Assembly (NCBI RefSeq): GCF_028372415.1
Contig: NC_092876.1
Location: 56,659,256 to 56,723,255 of the forward strand
Source: Notamacropus eugenii
Lineage: Eukaryota; Chordata; Mammalia; Diprotodontia; Macropodidae
Length of the DNA stretch: 64,000 bases
Reading direction: 5' to 3'
Below the pieces are notes generated by a model. That model had not been told where the DNA came from, ran no database searches, and worked only from the letters and a program-made list of their open reading frames with translations. Positions within the stretch are counted from its first letter, which is position 1; every line of letters starts with the position of its first letter. Positions 12,201 through 27,200 of the stretch are shown here, piece after piece. Both the position numbers and the translations under genes were made by a program.

Positions 12201-15200
12201 AAAGACCCATGGAGACAAAAACATATACTTACAGCCCCTCAGGAAGAACTGGAAGCTAAAGAAGTGTCCATTCATCAAGGAAAAGAGGAACAAAGTATGT
12301 ACAGTGTATGAATGGAAGAATCTTGTTATAGGGTTCCCTATGAATTGATACAGAGTAAAATGACGGGAGCCAGGAGAAAAACTGGTAAGATAACGACAAC
12401 GTAAAAAAACTGCAAAATATAAGTATGATGATCAACGTAATAACCAGAAAGGGGGCACCTCAATGAGAGAGAGAGAGAGAGACAGACAGACAGAGAGAAG
12501 AAAGAACAGAAGGAAGGTCAGGAGTCACAGACAAAGAGCATGTTGAGAGTTATTCTATACAATGAGCTCGACATTAGAGATTCCCAGTTTTGTGTACAAG
12601 CTCCTCCATTTATTCCTTAATATATAGGGAAATGTTCCATTTTATCTGGTACTAAGGGGGATCAGTCAGAAAGGCCATGGTTCTGGAGCATCTTTCTTGC
12701 GGGGGGGACTGCGAGCCATATTCTGAGGAAGCTCAAATAACAGATTGTTGGGTTTGGGGCTGAAAGGAGATGAAGGATGTGGCCTTGGGCAGGAATGTGC
12801 ATGGACGGCAAACTGGACGGCAAACTGAACAGCACAGACCGGAATCAAGGGTTTGGTTAGAAAAGTAGCAAAAGGAGGCTGGGAGAACGGGGGAGGACAG
12901 AGGAGATGGTAGGATCTCAAGGCCAGGATATGGGGTTGGATACAATAAGCATCATGGAACACAGGGAGGGGAAGGGAGGAGTCCAGGAACATCCCTGGTG
13001 AGGGGAGGGAGAACATCTAGAAGGTGACTGAGAATAACTCAAAAACTGAGGCCCTCTTAAAGAGGTCTACTATCATTTAAAAGAGAGAGAGCAGCCCATT
13101 CTTATCCAAACAAAAAAAATCCAAGAGAATGAAGAATATATACTGATTCCACTATGACATGGAGTTGGCTGGCCAGCATCAGTGTGGCTCTGTATTACAT
13201 AAAAGGCATATATCCACAGCAAAACACCTATAGAGATGCACATGCATATGATGTGTGAATCTCTATCTCTGGATAGATGTGCATGACAACTAGAGGTGCA
13301 GGGCACATAACCCGCATGGCTATGTCTGTAAGACAAATAGACAGTGAGCTAAGCCATCAAGTGGAACAGAATGAATTGGGGAATTAAACAGTGATTCCAA
13401 TGACACCTATCAACTTCTTGCCTCCCAAAACCATCTTTTCAACCCCATAGCTTTCTGTTGGCATTTTATTTTTGTGGTTCAGGAAACGCCACGAATTTGG
13501 CAGTGGAGGTAGGGGCTGGGCATCACAACAGCAGATCAGTACAAGGCAATGAAAGGGTGGGCACTCTCAGGAGGAGGGCTCTCTCAACTGTCCTCACTAG
13601 CACAGAAGAGGCCTCACAGACCTCCCTACTAAGGATCTCCACGATCAGAACAGGAGCTGGAGAGGAAGGCTAACAGAATGCTCAAATTCCAGGTGAGATT
13701 AAAGGGACCAGAGAGGCCTTCAAAGAGCAGAGAGCAGGGCCCTAGATAGAAGTCACAGGATTAAGAGTGGGACCTTAAAGGTTATCTATTTCATTTTGCC
13801 CCACCCCACCCCCCAACAATGAGGAAACTGAGACCCGGAGCTGTGAAGTGCTTTCTCCTGTCACACAGAGCTGGGAGAACAGGATCACAGGCAGAGGGGA
13901 GGAGAAGTCATAAATGGATTTCTAGCTGCACTGGAAGGGACAAGCCCACACCAAGAGAAGATTCAAGTATAAGGAAGGAGATGGTGAAAGGCTAAGTCTA
14001 TGACAAGCTTGGTAGCCCTGTGATCAGGACAGCACTGCAGGGTGGTGCACAAGGACATGCAGGGAGTCCAAAGCTGCATGGCGGAGCAGGAAAGTGAGGA
14101 GCTACTCTTGTCCTCTGTCCTGGTGAGTGAGTGCATGTCCAGGGGGCCGTATTCTGAGCACCAAGCTTTAAGTAGGACATTTGTAAACTGGGCAGCCAGA
14201 AGGGTGAGGAGCCCTGAGGGTGTGCCACAGCAGCTGGAGGATCTGGGGACTTTCACCTGCCAAAGACTAATTTAGATGAAGGGAAGACAGGACTGCTTCA
14301 ACATAGGAAGGGCCAACTTTCAACTTGCTCCCTCTGGCACCAGAAGAGAGATAAAAGCAACAGAAGGTTCAGAGGAGCAAATTCAAAGACCTGATGTCAG
14401 GAAAAACACCTGCTAAGAGAAAAACCTCCCCTCCCACCTCCTGTGTCCCAGGACGCTGCTCACTCTGCTCCTGTCCCTCCAGCCCCGTCCTCTGACTGAC
14501 TGGGGAGGTCCTGCCTGGGACCACCACTGACGGTTGTGGCTCAGGCAGCCGAGCTCCCGGAACTCCAGGATTCCCATCCTGCCCTGGCCACAGGGGAACC
14601 TGCCCGGCCGCCCCCAGCACTCCCCAAAGAATGGCAGCTCATCTTTCAGCTTTTGTCTTCCCAACACAGCAGTGTCAGGTACATATTAAGTGCACAATAA
14701 ATGGTTGCTCTCTGTCTCTCTCCTTTCTGCCCTGTCTTTCTTTCCCTTTCTCTCTTTTCCCCTTTGTTCCCTCCATCTCCTCCCACTGTTCTATGCATCT
14801 CTCCCTCCCTCTTCTGTGTCTCCCATTTTCCCCTCCTTCCCTCCTATCTTTCTCCCAGAAACAGAACAATCCAAAGCTGAAAGCGCGGTGCTGAGGTCAG
14901 CATGTCCCCCTCCTCACAGCTGGCTGCATGACTCCTTTTCTGTTGGTGATACTATAGCACACATTCCATAGAAAGGAGTCTTGCATGTTAAGTTACAGGC
15001 TGGACTCAACAGCTCTCTAAGTCCCGAGCGTCTGTGAACATGGAGAAAAGACACAGGCTGCTGACGGGTGGGAGGGACAACCAGTCAATGTCTAACTTTG
15101 GGTAAACCCAGGCAGGAGGAGATAGACAACAGGGACAATCTGGCCCAACATTATCTCATGTGTTCTCCCACAACAGCCTCAGACAGAAAGAAGGGAAAAC

Positions 15201-18200
15201 TGGGGGGAAAACCGGGGAAAACAAAGAGCTTCACAATAACAGAATTCCAGTCTCTAGGCTTCCAAGTCCGGCCTCAGTTCACAGACCAGGATTCTCCAAA
15301 CAGGAGCTGGGGACCTTCTGGGATGTTGCACAGAAAGGGATGGGAAAGGACCTCCTTCCAAGACCTGAATCATCACAAACAATTCCAAGTGGTCATTTCC
15401 CCCCAATACAAAAATGGTGCTAGTTTTAAAAAGAGGAAGGAGCACAGAAAAAAAAAAGACCAGACATCAACAGTGAAACCGGATGAGATCAAGATGTATG
15501 AAACACAAAAGAATAATTAGGGACACATAGGCAATGGACCTGGACCCTGGGGATTTCACTGCCACAAGAAACTCCCCCCACTGATGCTGGTCAGTGCCCT
15601 CTGTGCCACGTAATGGGTCTAGGAGTCTTTAACCTGGGAAAGCCTATGTATCCCCCTCCAAATAATATATTTAAATGCACAAAATACACAGGATTACAAA
15701 GGAAACCAATTCTGTTGGAACACTGCTATGGATATCTTTCCTAAAAAGTTCACAGAGCCAGGTTAAGAAATCCTGTCTGAAATTCCAAGACTCATGATGG
15801 AAATTACTATCCACATCCAGAGAAAGAACCAGGGGATGAAAGGAGAGTGGAGTAGACTGCTTTCACCTTTTTGATACTGCTGCTTTTTTCTTTCACTTGG
15901 TTTTTCCTTTTTGTAATGTGGAAATATGTTGAATATGATTATAAATGTATATAGCTCATATCAGATCAAATGTTGTCTTGAGGGGGGAAAGGAGGAAGAA
16001 AAAACTTTGGAATTCAAAATCTTATAAAAGAGAATGTTGAAAACTCCTACAAGGTACTGGAAAAAAAATACAATACTATTTTTAAAAAGCAAAAAGAAAT
16101 TCTGTCTGAGAGTTGCTTAGAGAAGCGGTCAGCAAACCCTGCCTGAGGGCCCAGTCCAGCCTGCCATCACTTTTTGTACAGCCTGCAAGCTAAGAATGGT
16201 TTTAAGTTAAAAATTCCTTCTGCCCACCCTTGGCCTAGAGAACTCAGAAGTAAGCAACTGGGTGGGAGTGGGGCCGGGGGGCTAGTTTGGTTCACTCTGG
16301 GCTGACAGGACCACACCATGTGAAAGAGACAGGTCTTTCTGGCTCCAAGGCTGACTCTATCCATACCATGCTGCTACCTGAGAAATACGGAGGCAATTCC
16401 TGGATCTCCCACACCCCCCTTTTACATTACTTCCCATCACCCTGCCCCCAGGAGGCCTACATCCTGCTTGTACTTTCTAAGCCCTTGAGAGCTTTTCCTG
16501 CCAATGAACTTGGCAGCCCCAGACCAGGGGGTTTTGCCACCTGACATGTGGGTTCACAGCTGTATGCTGACACCACCTTTATAAACACCTCCATACGAAG
16601 CTCCCTTCCTTAGAATTGTAAATCCATATTTGAAAGCACCTAATAATTCTGAACGGGAACATAAGAAATATCTGTACCTCAGGAAGAGAAGAAACCTCCA
16701 ACTGCATAGGGTTTCCCTTAACCTCCTCTTCTGACCTTCTAATGGGGAGCAGAGCTTCCTTTGGCCTCCTCTAAGACTCGACTCAAATCCCACCTTCTGC
16801 AGGAATGGCCTCGCCTGATCTTCATCCCCCAAACTTCACTGTTACTGCCCCATCCCTGAGATTACTTTTCATTCACCTAATTTATATCCATTATCTACCT
16901 ACTGTATTCATACAGTCTCCCATTAAGCTGGTGGACAAGGACTCTGTTTTTGTCCTCTTTTGTATCCCTAGCTTGGTACACAGTAAGTGCTTAATACTGC
17001 TTACTGAATGACTTGATGCTTGGCCAGCAAGTATTCCCTTCATGAAAAAACTCCTGAGTAAGTAAGAATTTGATAAAGACCTAGAGTTCTGAGACAGACA
17101 AAGAACGAAGCCAGCTCACCAGTGGGGGTCTGGCAGATAGAAGACCCTCTCTCTCTGGTCCAGAGCCTCCCCTTTCCTACCATCCCCTGACTACTGGTTC
17201 CCATGCTTTTCAGCTGTTTGTAGATGGAAGATAAGGGGGTGAAAACAAGAATGGTCACATTTCTAGGAGTAAAGCACATGATTTGTAGGGGCAGCATCCA
17301 GGGTCCAACTGGAGCTGGGGGAGGAGGATGGGGGTGGCAGAGACAATAAAGCAGGATAAAAACTAGACGTCAGATTTACAAAGCACATTCCAGCCCAGAA
17401 CCTCATGAGGTCCCAGATCAGGGTGTTATCATCACCTGCAATTTAAAGACTAAGTGGGACTCAGAAAGGCTAGATGCCTTGCCCTGGGTCAAAAGGCAGC
17501 AGTCTAGGATGACAAGCCTGTTCTCTTTCCACAAACAGGCCACACATTAAAGCCCATTCTCAAAATGCACTAGGTAGCCAGGTGGGACAGTGGGTAGAGA
17601 CACAGGCTTGCAGTCTGGGCCTCAGACACTTAACTTGTATGTGACCTTGGGCAAATAATTTAATCCCTATGTGCCTCAGTTTCCTCATCTATAAAACAGG
17701 ATAACACTAGCACTCACCTCCCAGGGTTGTAGTGAGGATCAAATGTTAACATTCATGAAGTGGTTAGCACTGTGCTTGGCACGTAGTATGAACTACTCAG
17801 TGCTAGTACTATTACTACGAAAATAAGCCAGAAAGCTACGTAGATAGGACAACCACTCCTTCCACCTCCCCTTCAGACGTCTAAGTGAAACAGGAAACTG
17901 CAGGTACGCAAACTTCTCAGGACACCTAGGCTACAATTTATAGTGATTATAGCACTGGTTTCTGAACCTTGTTTTCTCCCTGTGGCTCCCCTGGGAACTC
18001 TTGTAAAAAGCCGATGGACCCTCCTCAGAAAAATACTTTTAAACGCATAAAAGAAAAAGAGGCTTACAAAGGAAACTGGTTCTATAAAAATACAGTAATC
18101 ACAACTTTTTAAAGTTCACAGATGCCAGGTCAAGAACCTGGGTCAGATTTATCAGAAACAGAACTTAATCCAGGTCCTTCTGAACTACAGTCAGCTCTCC

Positions 18201-21200
18201 AGCCACTTTATCACATGGTCCTGGTATCCCCATTTTACAGACAAGAAAACAGGCTCAGAAAGATAGTGGTATAGCAGAAAAAGAGGTGAACGTGTCAGTC
18301 AGGAGGAACCTGGGTTTGAACCCCAGCTCAGTCACTTATTACTAGCCACAGACAAGTGACATCACATCTCTAGGACTCAGTCTCTAGTCTCAGTCTCTGT
18401 ACAATGAGGTGGCTAGACTCAATGACCTTCCAATCCTAGCTCTAAAACGCCGTGCAGGACTCTGCCCAAGGCACTAGGACTCAGGTCTCTTTCATGAAGT
18501 CCAGGATTCCTTACATTATACCACCCAGAAGTGGCCACTCTCAATTCCCTAGGAAGCAATTAACCATGTGTGCAGCCAAGGAAACAAGGCCTCAATTAAG
18601 GTGCATGCAGACTGAGCAAGGAGTCAGTGTGGTAGGCACCTCTGGGACAGGATCAGTAAAATGATGATCCATTAGCACTGCCCTAATCACTCTAGTCATT
18701 GAGACTAAAAACTGAGAAGACAGAATGAAAACCATTTAGTAAAGTGGGGGACCTCCCAAGAGACAGAGTCTAAAAGGCCACCAGTCGGTGACATCTGCTA
18801 ATGACTACTTCCCTGTGCTGGTACTGAGGGGGCCTGAGCATCTGAAAAGGCTTTGATGGGCCTGCAAAAGTGGGAATTCAGTGGGTATTTATTTGTGTTC
18901 TAAGTTTTAACACTAGCCACTACTTGTCATGGAGGAATAGGCTGTGACACATGGGAGACTTAAAGCTGTCTCTAGCCATACAGAAAAGATTTGATGGGGC
19001 TGAGGGGTAATTGATTTTTAGAAAATTCTAACTTGATCTGCATTCATGTGGCCAAAACAGCTTTGGACTCACCAACTACTTCTTTGGAACAAAAATGTTG
19101 ACCAGAAGAAGCCCCTGGCCACAGCTGGATCTAGACTTCACACATTTGGAGGCTAATAGGGCCCGGAGGCTAAAATAGCCAGAAATATGCAAAGGAGAAT
19201 GCTTTGTACTTCAATCCTCTGTGCCTGGTCAAGAATAAATACTTGCTGATTATAAGCATGAGAAGACCATGGCAGGTCCTAAGGAGTAGCCTGAATCACA
19301 CAGACATTAACTGATCTACCCAGGGCCACAAAGATGGTACCAGAGATAGGAGTGTTAACTTGGTGTTCCGGGATCCAAATCCAAAACTCTGTCTGCTTAG
19401 CATAACCAACTTTGTTTTATCACATTAATGCTATAGAATTATGAGTAAGTTTTTCAAAAAGGATCCTCACCAAAGCATTCAGGCTCAGGCCTGGGCACAT
19501 ACAAGTACCTTTAGTAAAGGTTCGTTGAATGAATTAATGCTTCAAGAAAAAGGAAAAAATACTTAGATACAAAAGATATGAAGACCAAAGAGTGCTAGGA
19601 ACATGAGAACTGGGAAGAAGGGACCTTAGACAGACTCCTCCATGTCCCTTGATTTACAGGTGAGGAGGCCTAGGGATTTGACCCTGATGGAAGCAAGCAC
19701 GACAGAAAGCTTGGTAGGCAGTTCTATCAACTAACAGGTGCCCTGGGCCTTGGACTCTTCCCTTCTCCTCCCCTTCCCCCTCTGAAGATGCTGCCTTCTT
19801 ACCAATTCACCGAAGGTTGGAGATGGGCCCCAGCTGATTGTGCTCTCATCGGCAGCCACAATAATACTGCTCTTCCTGAAAAGAGAGAAAGAAGTGGTCA
19901 CTGCTGGTCTTGGGGCCTCCTCCACTCCCCTGACCTGGGGTCGTTCTTGCAAGCTGTGGACTCAGGGATGCTGCTGAGGGCACTGCTTGCCTTTAGATCC
20001 CAGTGAAGCCCCAGCACCACAACCCTATTTTATCTCAGCATTTCAGATAATCATCAACAGCAGGAATTAATGTTCCAAGCAAAAGGGAAAAACATTTAAA
20101 ACAAAAAAAAACAGCCTGCTTTTCGTTCTCTCGCTTAATATTTTTCCTGAGATCCTGCTGTAAGGGCAGCGGCCCACAGTGACCCAAGCCCCGTGATGAT
20201 CAATCAATCACAGTTTAAGGGCCTCTTCTAGCCTCCTACTTTGCCAGGAGCAGGGATTCTAAGGCCATGCACCACTAACCCCAACACACAGCACAATTTT
20301 CTACAGATAAATTCCATACAATTACCCTCTAAAGTAAAAAGGTAGTAAAGCACTCTGAAAAACATCAAACATCTTGTAATTGTGACCTACTAATTATCTC
20401 CCACGTTACAGATGCAGAAGGAAACTGAGGTATGAAGGGGTAGAGTGCCTTGGCCAGCTATCAAGTGTTAGAGCAGGAATTGAACCCAAGTCTCCTGGAT
20501 TTCCAGCTGTTCGCACAAGAAAAACCCTGAAGGGCCTTCCAGAAGCATTCCAGAACAGAACTCCTCTAATCTACTTGAACTCAGTCTTTAACCCCCTCCC
20601 CCCAAAACAAAAAAGCAGCCAGCCTTTCAGAACATGGCAGACGCTGTCAGACATGGTCTGACAATTTGCTAAATTGTCTTTTTTTAATCTTTACTGTTTA
20701 AACAAGGAATGGTTCTCTGAGCATAAAGGGGGAGGGATGTGTTACAAAGTGAGAGATATTTTTAAAAAACCATCAACAAAAGCTAAAATAAACAGCAACC
20801 CATGAACATAATAGCTTGTAAATACAGTTAGCATTTGGAGTTTACATGTTATTTGATCTGATCATCACAAGAAACCCTTCTGAGGAAAATGCTACTATCC
20901 CCATTTTATAGCTAAGGAAACTGAGGCAGACAGAGATTAGGGGACTTGCCCAGGATCACTCAGCTACTAAGTATCTGGGGTTGAATTTGAACTGACATCT
21001 CCCTGATTCTGGAGGTCCAGGGTTCCATACGCTGTGGTAGCACCTTGCTGCTTCTGTCAGACTAGTCAGGGCTACCACAGGGCGTTGGAAGCAGACCAAT
21101 CAACCCCCAGGAAATCTTCCATGGTGCCATCTCATGACCTCAATCACTTCCCATGAAGGTTCCACATCCACAATGGACAGCTGCCTCTGTCCCCCTTTGC

Positions 21201-24200
21201 TCAGCACACACCGCCAAGAACATACTGCAGCTTCCTTTATCCGACCCTAGCCTCCTCTAATGTCACCTCATCTCTCCCCAGGCCTCAGTCTTTCTAAACT
21301 TGTAGCTCATGCACTAAACATTTATTAAACACCTACTTGATGCCAGGCACTGTCCTAAATGTTGGGAGACAGAAATGCTACAAAAGGCAGTCCCTGTCCT
21401 CGAAGAGCTTGTTTACCCGCTAATGTGGGAACATAACACTAAAGGAAGCTGGAAAACTGCCAGATGCCTGTTCCCTGCAAAGGTGAGCTTGGGAGGGGCC
21501 TATGGCTCCACAACCCATCAGAGGAGAAGGCACTATCAAAGACTGAGGCAATCAGCTCATCCTAAGGATGGCGGCCAAGTCTGGTGGAAGAGAGCTGCCT
21601 CTCCGCCAGGCTATCATGGCCCTCCAGCTCTACCTTCCTCCCTTCTCAACAGTGACCCAAGAGCTAAACAGCACAGTGTTCCTATGTGCTCTGTTCTCCA
21701 ACACCCTGCCCCTTCACTATCCTCCAGCAAGTCCAGCCAAAGGTCAAGTCTGGGTCATTCCCAACTTTGGCCTCTTCTGCTGCCGTTGGCAAAAGGAAAG
21801 GTGATGGGGGGAGTCACTCAGCTGGGCTCAGTCTCTGACTAATATATGTCATGTATCTGCTCCTGGGCCTCACTGCATCAAGTCAATCCTTCCGGTCCTC
21901 CTAAAGCTGCTCCAAACCTTTTCTTCCCCCTTCAAGCCTCCCCTCCCCGATGCTCTCAAAAGAAGACTTGATCTTTACTTCACTAGAAAAATTCACTGTG
22001 GGCATCTCCCCCTTGCCCTCTCCAACTTTTGACACAAGGAGAGCATCTCTTGCCAAACCAACCCATATGTGTACATACATGCACACAAATACATACACAC
22101 ATACATATACCTAGATATAGATATATGTACAATCCCATCCTTTCGTCTCCACTCCTGTGAGTTGATGTCCCCCGCAAAAACACCATCCCCCTTCTCTTAC
22201 TCATCTACAATCTTCTCTATAAAATCCCCACTAGACCCTAGCATCCCATCCAACCATCCAACCTTTCATGGTCAAACTCATAGGGAAAAGCTCCCTAAGC
22301 CACGGAATCTGCATCCTCAGCTCTCACTCACTTACCCTTGCAACCTGGCTGCCAATCTTATCAATCATTTGATCAGAATTGCCCTCTCCAAAGTTACCAC
22401 TGATCTTCTAACTGCCTAATCTAATGGCCTTTTCCCTCAATTCTCATCCATCTTTCTTAATGTCCCTACAGCATTTAACACAGTTTACCTCCTCTACGTA
22501 TGCTCCATTTTAGGCTTTCCCCCATGCCCCTGGAGATCCTCTTAGCTCAGAGTAATTTGCACTCTGGGCTCTCCTGCTACCTGTGTGGGCACCACTACTC
22601 AGGTTACTTTGCTGGCTCATCTTAGGTACCACATTCTTAAACTGTAGAAGTGCCCTAGAGATATATGTGTCTGAGGCCTCCTTCTCTACCAGATCTCCAT
22701 TTCTGAGATCTCAGGTTCTCAGATTTTGTCCAACACTGACATTCTATGTTCTAAGGCCCCTCCCAGCTTTGACATCCTGGGTTCTAAGGGCCCTTCAAGC
22801 TATAACTGTCTTCATCAGCTCCCAGACACAATTATCTTTATGCAGAACACTGAGACTGACAGTCCTTTACATGCTGAGCCACTGCCCTGTCACAAACTTA
22901 GTGGCCATTCTGAACTAGACATCCCATGATCCCTCAAACAGAACTCAGGTTTCCCCCATATCCTCTCTAAGAAGCATCTCTATTTCTGTGCAGTTCACTA
23001 ACACATCACCAGGCACCAGGGTCATCTGGGGCGCTCATACTCATTCATTCCCATCAAGGTCATTACTACTTCTGCCCCCCTCCACAATATTTGTCACATT
23101 CACCCACTTCTCTCTACTCCAACAGCCATAACCTTAGCTCAGGCCTCACATCTCGATTTTCCTTGATGCCAAGCACCTCTCCCCTCCATTCCATCACCCA
23201 TACACCTGCCAGACATACTTCTAAATCAGATTTCACTTGGTCACTTCCTTCCTTAATAAATTCCAAGGCCAAACTGCTCACTTTGAGGAACAAATATAAA
23301 ATCTCATTTGACTTTTTGAAGCATATCATGACCTACCTAACAGCTTTATTGGGCAGCTCAGTGACACAATGGACAGGGTATAGGGGGCCTTGAGTCAGGA
23401 ACACCTGAGTTCAAATCCAGCCTCAGACACTTACTAAATGACTTGCAAGTCGAGAACCTGCTTGCCTCAGTTTTCTCAGCTGTAAAACAGGAATAGTGCT
23501 GCCACATACTTGTCTCCCAGAGCTGCTGTGAGGATCCAATGAAAGGCATGTCCTCAGTGCACAGCCCAGTGCCCAGCACACAGTAGGCACTGTATTACTG
23601 CTTCACAGCCCTCAGATGCTGCTCACACAAGTCCCTTTTTTGCACACAGGTTTCAGTCCCCAAAATGGCACCTTCTCCTCACATACTTTTTTAGACTCCC
23701 CAAGTTCCTTCAGAAGCTCAGTTCTTACGACAGGCTGCCCCAGATTTCCCAGAGCTGCTACTGCACCTTGCCTCCTCCCAAGCCTCCTGTGCATCCTGTG
23801 TACATAGTGCCTCTCCTATGGAAGGCAAATGCCAGGAAGGCAGAAACTTTTTCATCCCTTCCTTCCCTTACATGCCCAAATGCCTAGCCAGCACACAATA
23901 AGCACTTAGGGACTCTGTATGGCAGAGATCCTAGAAACTGAGTATGGAGAAAGAATCAAAGAAAGAGAAAGGGGTGGGGAGGAGCCTGACTTGCCCAAGA
24001 CCACATGGAGGCTCTTAACCTGGAGCTTCAGAATTTTTTCTTCATTTTGAGAACTGTTATTCAATATAACTGGTTTCTTTTGCATTCTTCTGAAGTCTAT
24101 TATTGGATACATTTAGACTTCTTCCCGAAGAAGGGACCCATAGCCTCGACCTATGAGTGCCAAAAAGATACATGTTCCAAAAATAAAAAGTGTGCCTACT

Positions 24201-27200
24201 ATGTGCCTAGCACATAGTAGGTGCTTCATAAATGTTTACCAACTGACAGACTGAGTAAGCTCTGAATTCAGACACCAACACTTGGGTCCAGTCTCTAGTA
24301 CAGAAGATGGCAACAATATCTGGTGTGCTGTTGGAGGAGAGAAGAGGATTTCATCTTGAGTTCATCAGTCACTTACCCACAAGCTAAGCTTCTAATTTTC
24401 CAGCCACAGAGGTCCTGAACAGCTTTGGGATACATGGTGGACTCCCGAGAAGTGTTGGTAGCACCCCAGAAAAACAGGCCACCTGGAGAAAACACACAAC
24501 AAAGCCTAAGGAATCTTTGCAGGGGAAATTCGAGCTGCCTACCCTACATGCACCTGGTTCTTTACATGCTGTCCATCCCATTAGCAGATGATAAACTCCT
24601 AAGGGTCAGGACCAGTCTGGCCTTTCTTTGTATATCCAGTGCTTACAGTAGAGTGCAATGAATAAAAAGCTCTCAACTGATTAATCCAACTAGGAGGAGA
24701 GCTGACTGTGAAAGATATTGCTACCAGTCAATAAAGCACAGGTTACATTTCAAAAAAATAGATAATAATGAACAGAGTCTAGATTTGTGATTTCTTTGGA
24801 GAACTATTATAAGAGGAAAGTTCCTATATGAATACTTATCTGCACCTTTGGGCAAAATGTCGAAGAGGTGGATTATCTTCTGTGTTCTAAGGCCCTGCCA
24901 GTTCTGACATTCTATGTTCTAAGCACCCTGTCAAAAGTAAGACCTAAACTCATGTCTTCCAGGCTTTCTATCTAAGCTAGCTCTGTATTGAACACACCAT
25001 GCAAGTGTTAACCTGCTTTAAAGCAAACATAACTTTCTTTCCTAATACTAAAAATGGGAAACATCTCTCTGTCTGTCTGTCCCCCTGCTGGAGCACTGGA
25101 TTATGAAAGGTGGAATTATCCTGTTCTTAACACCTGCAAACACAGGGCCCAAACCAGGAAGAACAGCCACTAACCAACTTCACTGACGGCGAAGGAGCAG
25201 GTGTAGCCGGCGTAGATTTGTGCGGCCCCACGGCCCGGAAAATCAAAGAGCTTCACCAGGCGAGGGACCATCTCATCCTTCTGTTCTGCGTGGCCCAGCC
25301 GGCCATACCCTCCAAACCCCCAGGAGAAAACACGTTTCTGAGAGTCTAGAACCAGCTGTGTGGACAGAAGACAAGAGAACCCAAAGCTAAAATTAGAGAG
25401 TCAATTGTCAGTGGCTGGGACAAGATCCCAAATGAAGGACTGCTTGTTGTTTCCAAATCCAGGTAGGACAGCAGAGGCCAGAAGAGAATAGCACCTTGGG
25501 AGGCGGCAAACACAAGAATACGCACTGGGATGACACACGGAGTCCAAGGACAATCCACTATTTTTCCTTGCCAAGTTCCCCTCTTTATCTTAATTGTTCA
25601 AAGTCACCCATCTTTCCTCCTGTATCTGAAAGCAAGAAGGTTATATCTCCAGACAGCCAAGTAGTTCATTCCATTTCATATTCTAATATTGATTAAACTG
25701 CAGAAGAAACAAAGGAACAGGGAAACAGGCCAAGCACTTTCTGGATCCTTCTTTAGACACACACGCACATACACAGACACACAGACACACACGCGTGCAC
25801 ACACACACACCCTTCATAGTTAACCTCTTCTTTTTCAGACTGTTACATCATAAATCACCAATAATCAGAAATCAATCTACTGATCAGTTTTGCTGATTCT
25901 TTTTTCTTTGGGAGGGAAATGTAGGTGATGTAACCCAAAAGCTATCCATAAAAACCTATCTTTAAAAGGTTCAATCCGCCTTGGTCCGGTGAAGCCCAAG
26001 GTGGGAGCAAAGCAGTTACGTAATTTCCAGAGCTAAAAGAGACCCTGGAAACCACAGCATCTCCCCAATTAGGTTGGACCATTGCCTAGAGCAATGAAAG
26101 GGTAAGGGACCTATCCAGAGTCACTCAGAAATTAAGTGTCAAAGGCATGGGACTTGAACACTCAAGTGTCCCCGGTTTCAAGGCCATACTGCCAGCGTGG
26201 GAATATGCTTACAGGTATACTCACTGCTTTCTCCATCAGAAGGTAGGCTCCTTGAGAGTAGGGACTGTTTCATTCTTGTTCTTTATAGGGCACATAGTAA
26301 GTGCTCAATAAATGTCCATTGGTCAACTGATAAAATTACAGCTTATTTAAATATTAGTATTACCCAAACCATAATCTTCTATGCAGTATGAATAAAGAAG
26401 GGCTGGTTAAGGGGAAAAAAATGTCCGTAACAGCAGGTATTCTCCCCTTAAAATAGTAAATATAAAAATATGCATGTACCATGCATGCATAATTATGCAA
26501 AAATATTCCACCATATGTAACCATTTGGGTGGATAATAAGATTAATTTTCTCTTAATTTATGCCAAGATTGTCCCAAATACCCTTCAACATGGGTTAGGG
26601 TCACAAGATTGTAAGATTCAGAGGTAAAAGTACCTTGGAAAGGTACCCCTTCATTTTTCAGATGAGGATATTATAGTTACAGAAAATTCAACTGACTTAT
26701 CTCAGGCCAAGAATATACTAAAAAACAGTTAAGATTCAAACCCAAGTTCTCCAACTCCAAATCCAACGTTCTTTCCACTCACTGCCCTTTGACTCCATGC
26801 TGACTCCCTCCCTTCTCCCTCCCAGACGCAATGCTGCACAAGTATTAGAACTGGTTCAGTCTTATATCAAGAGTCCCATGGAGTCCATGGCCAAGTTATT
26901 TTAGGAATCCCTACTGGCCCCACCCAGTCTGACACAGTGAAAATTTGGAGCCCAAGAGGGGTTTGGGTAAAAATACTATCTTTGTCACTTGCAGGTGAAT
27001 TTATCATCCTCTCTGTATCCGCTTTTCTTCCTCTCTAAATGAGGGGAGGTGGACTTCACCTCAAAGATACCTTCCCTTCCTCTTCTAACTACAGATATGA
27101 CCCCACAGAGATAAGGAGGCTGAGGTGCACAGACAGTGGTGTACTGCTCATACAATGAGTTAGAGGCTCCCTTAACAGCATGTGGTCTTCAGATCAGTCC

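Larger units (their letters stand above)
9177..19802 (-). other. RCC2: RCC2 intron 10
   Basis: A 10,626-bp intron. Repeats seen: MIR (+) about 9380-9600; MIR (-) 11141-11345 and 11690-11850; LINE-1 3'-part remnant about 12000-12410; GA/GACA microsatellite about 12467-12497; pyrimidine-rich tract 14700-14862; hAT-like element 15622-15773; LINE-1 3' end 15783-16088; hAT-like fragment 16126-16215; L2 3'-end remnant about 16790-17010; SINE 17571-17818; hAT-like 17957-18141; SINE 18265-18452. The parts 9600-10830, 12500-14690 and 18460-19800 showed nothing I could name. Confidence 0.8.
19876..24376 (-). other. RCC2: RCC2 intron 9
   Basis: A 4501-bp intron. Contains MIR (-) copies at about 20375-20520 and 20826-21055, an L2-type remnant in two parts (about 22290-22620 and 23050-23340) around a CR1-tail-like repeat block (22700-22810), a CATA-rich microsatellite (22070-22120), a marsupial SINE (23350-23605), and an hAT-like fragment (24011-24140). 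Confidence 0.8.

Noticed and set aside
15068-15520. 150-codon plus-strand open frame in intron 10
   Set aside because: No similarity recognised, Lys/Gln-rich end reflects an A-rich stretch; length is within chance for 64 kb.
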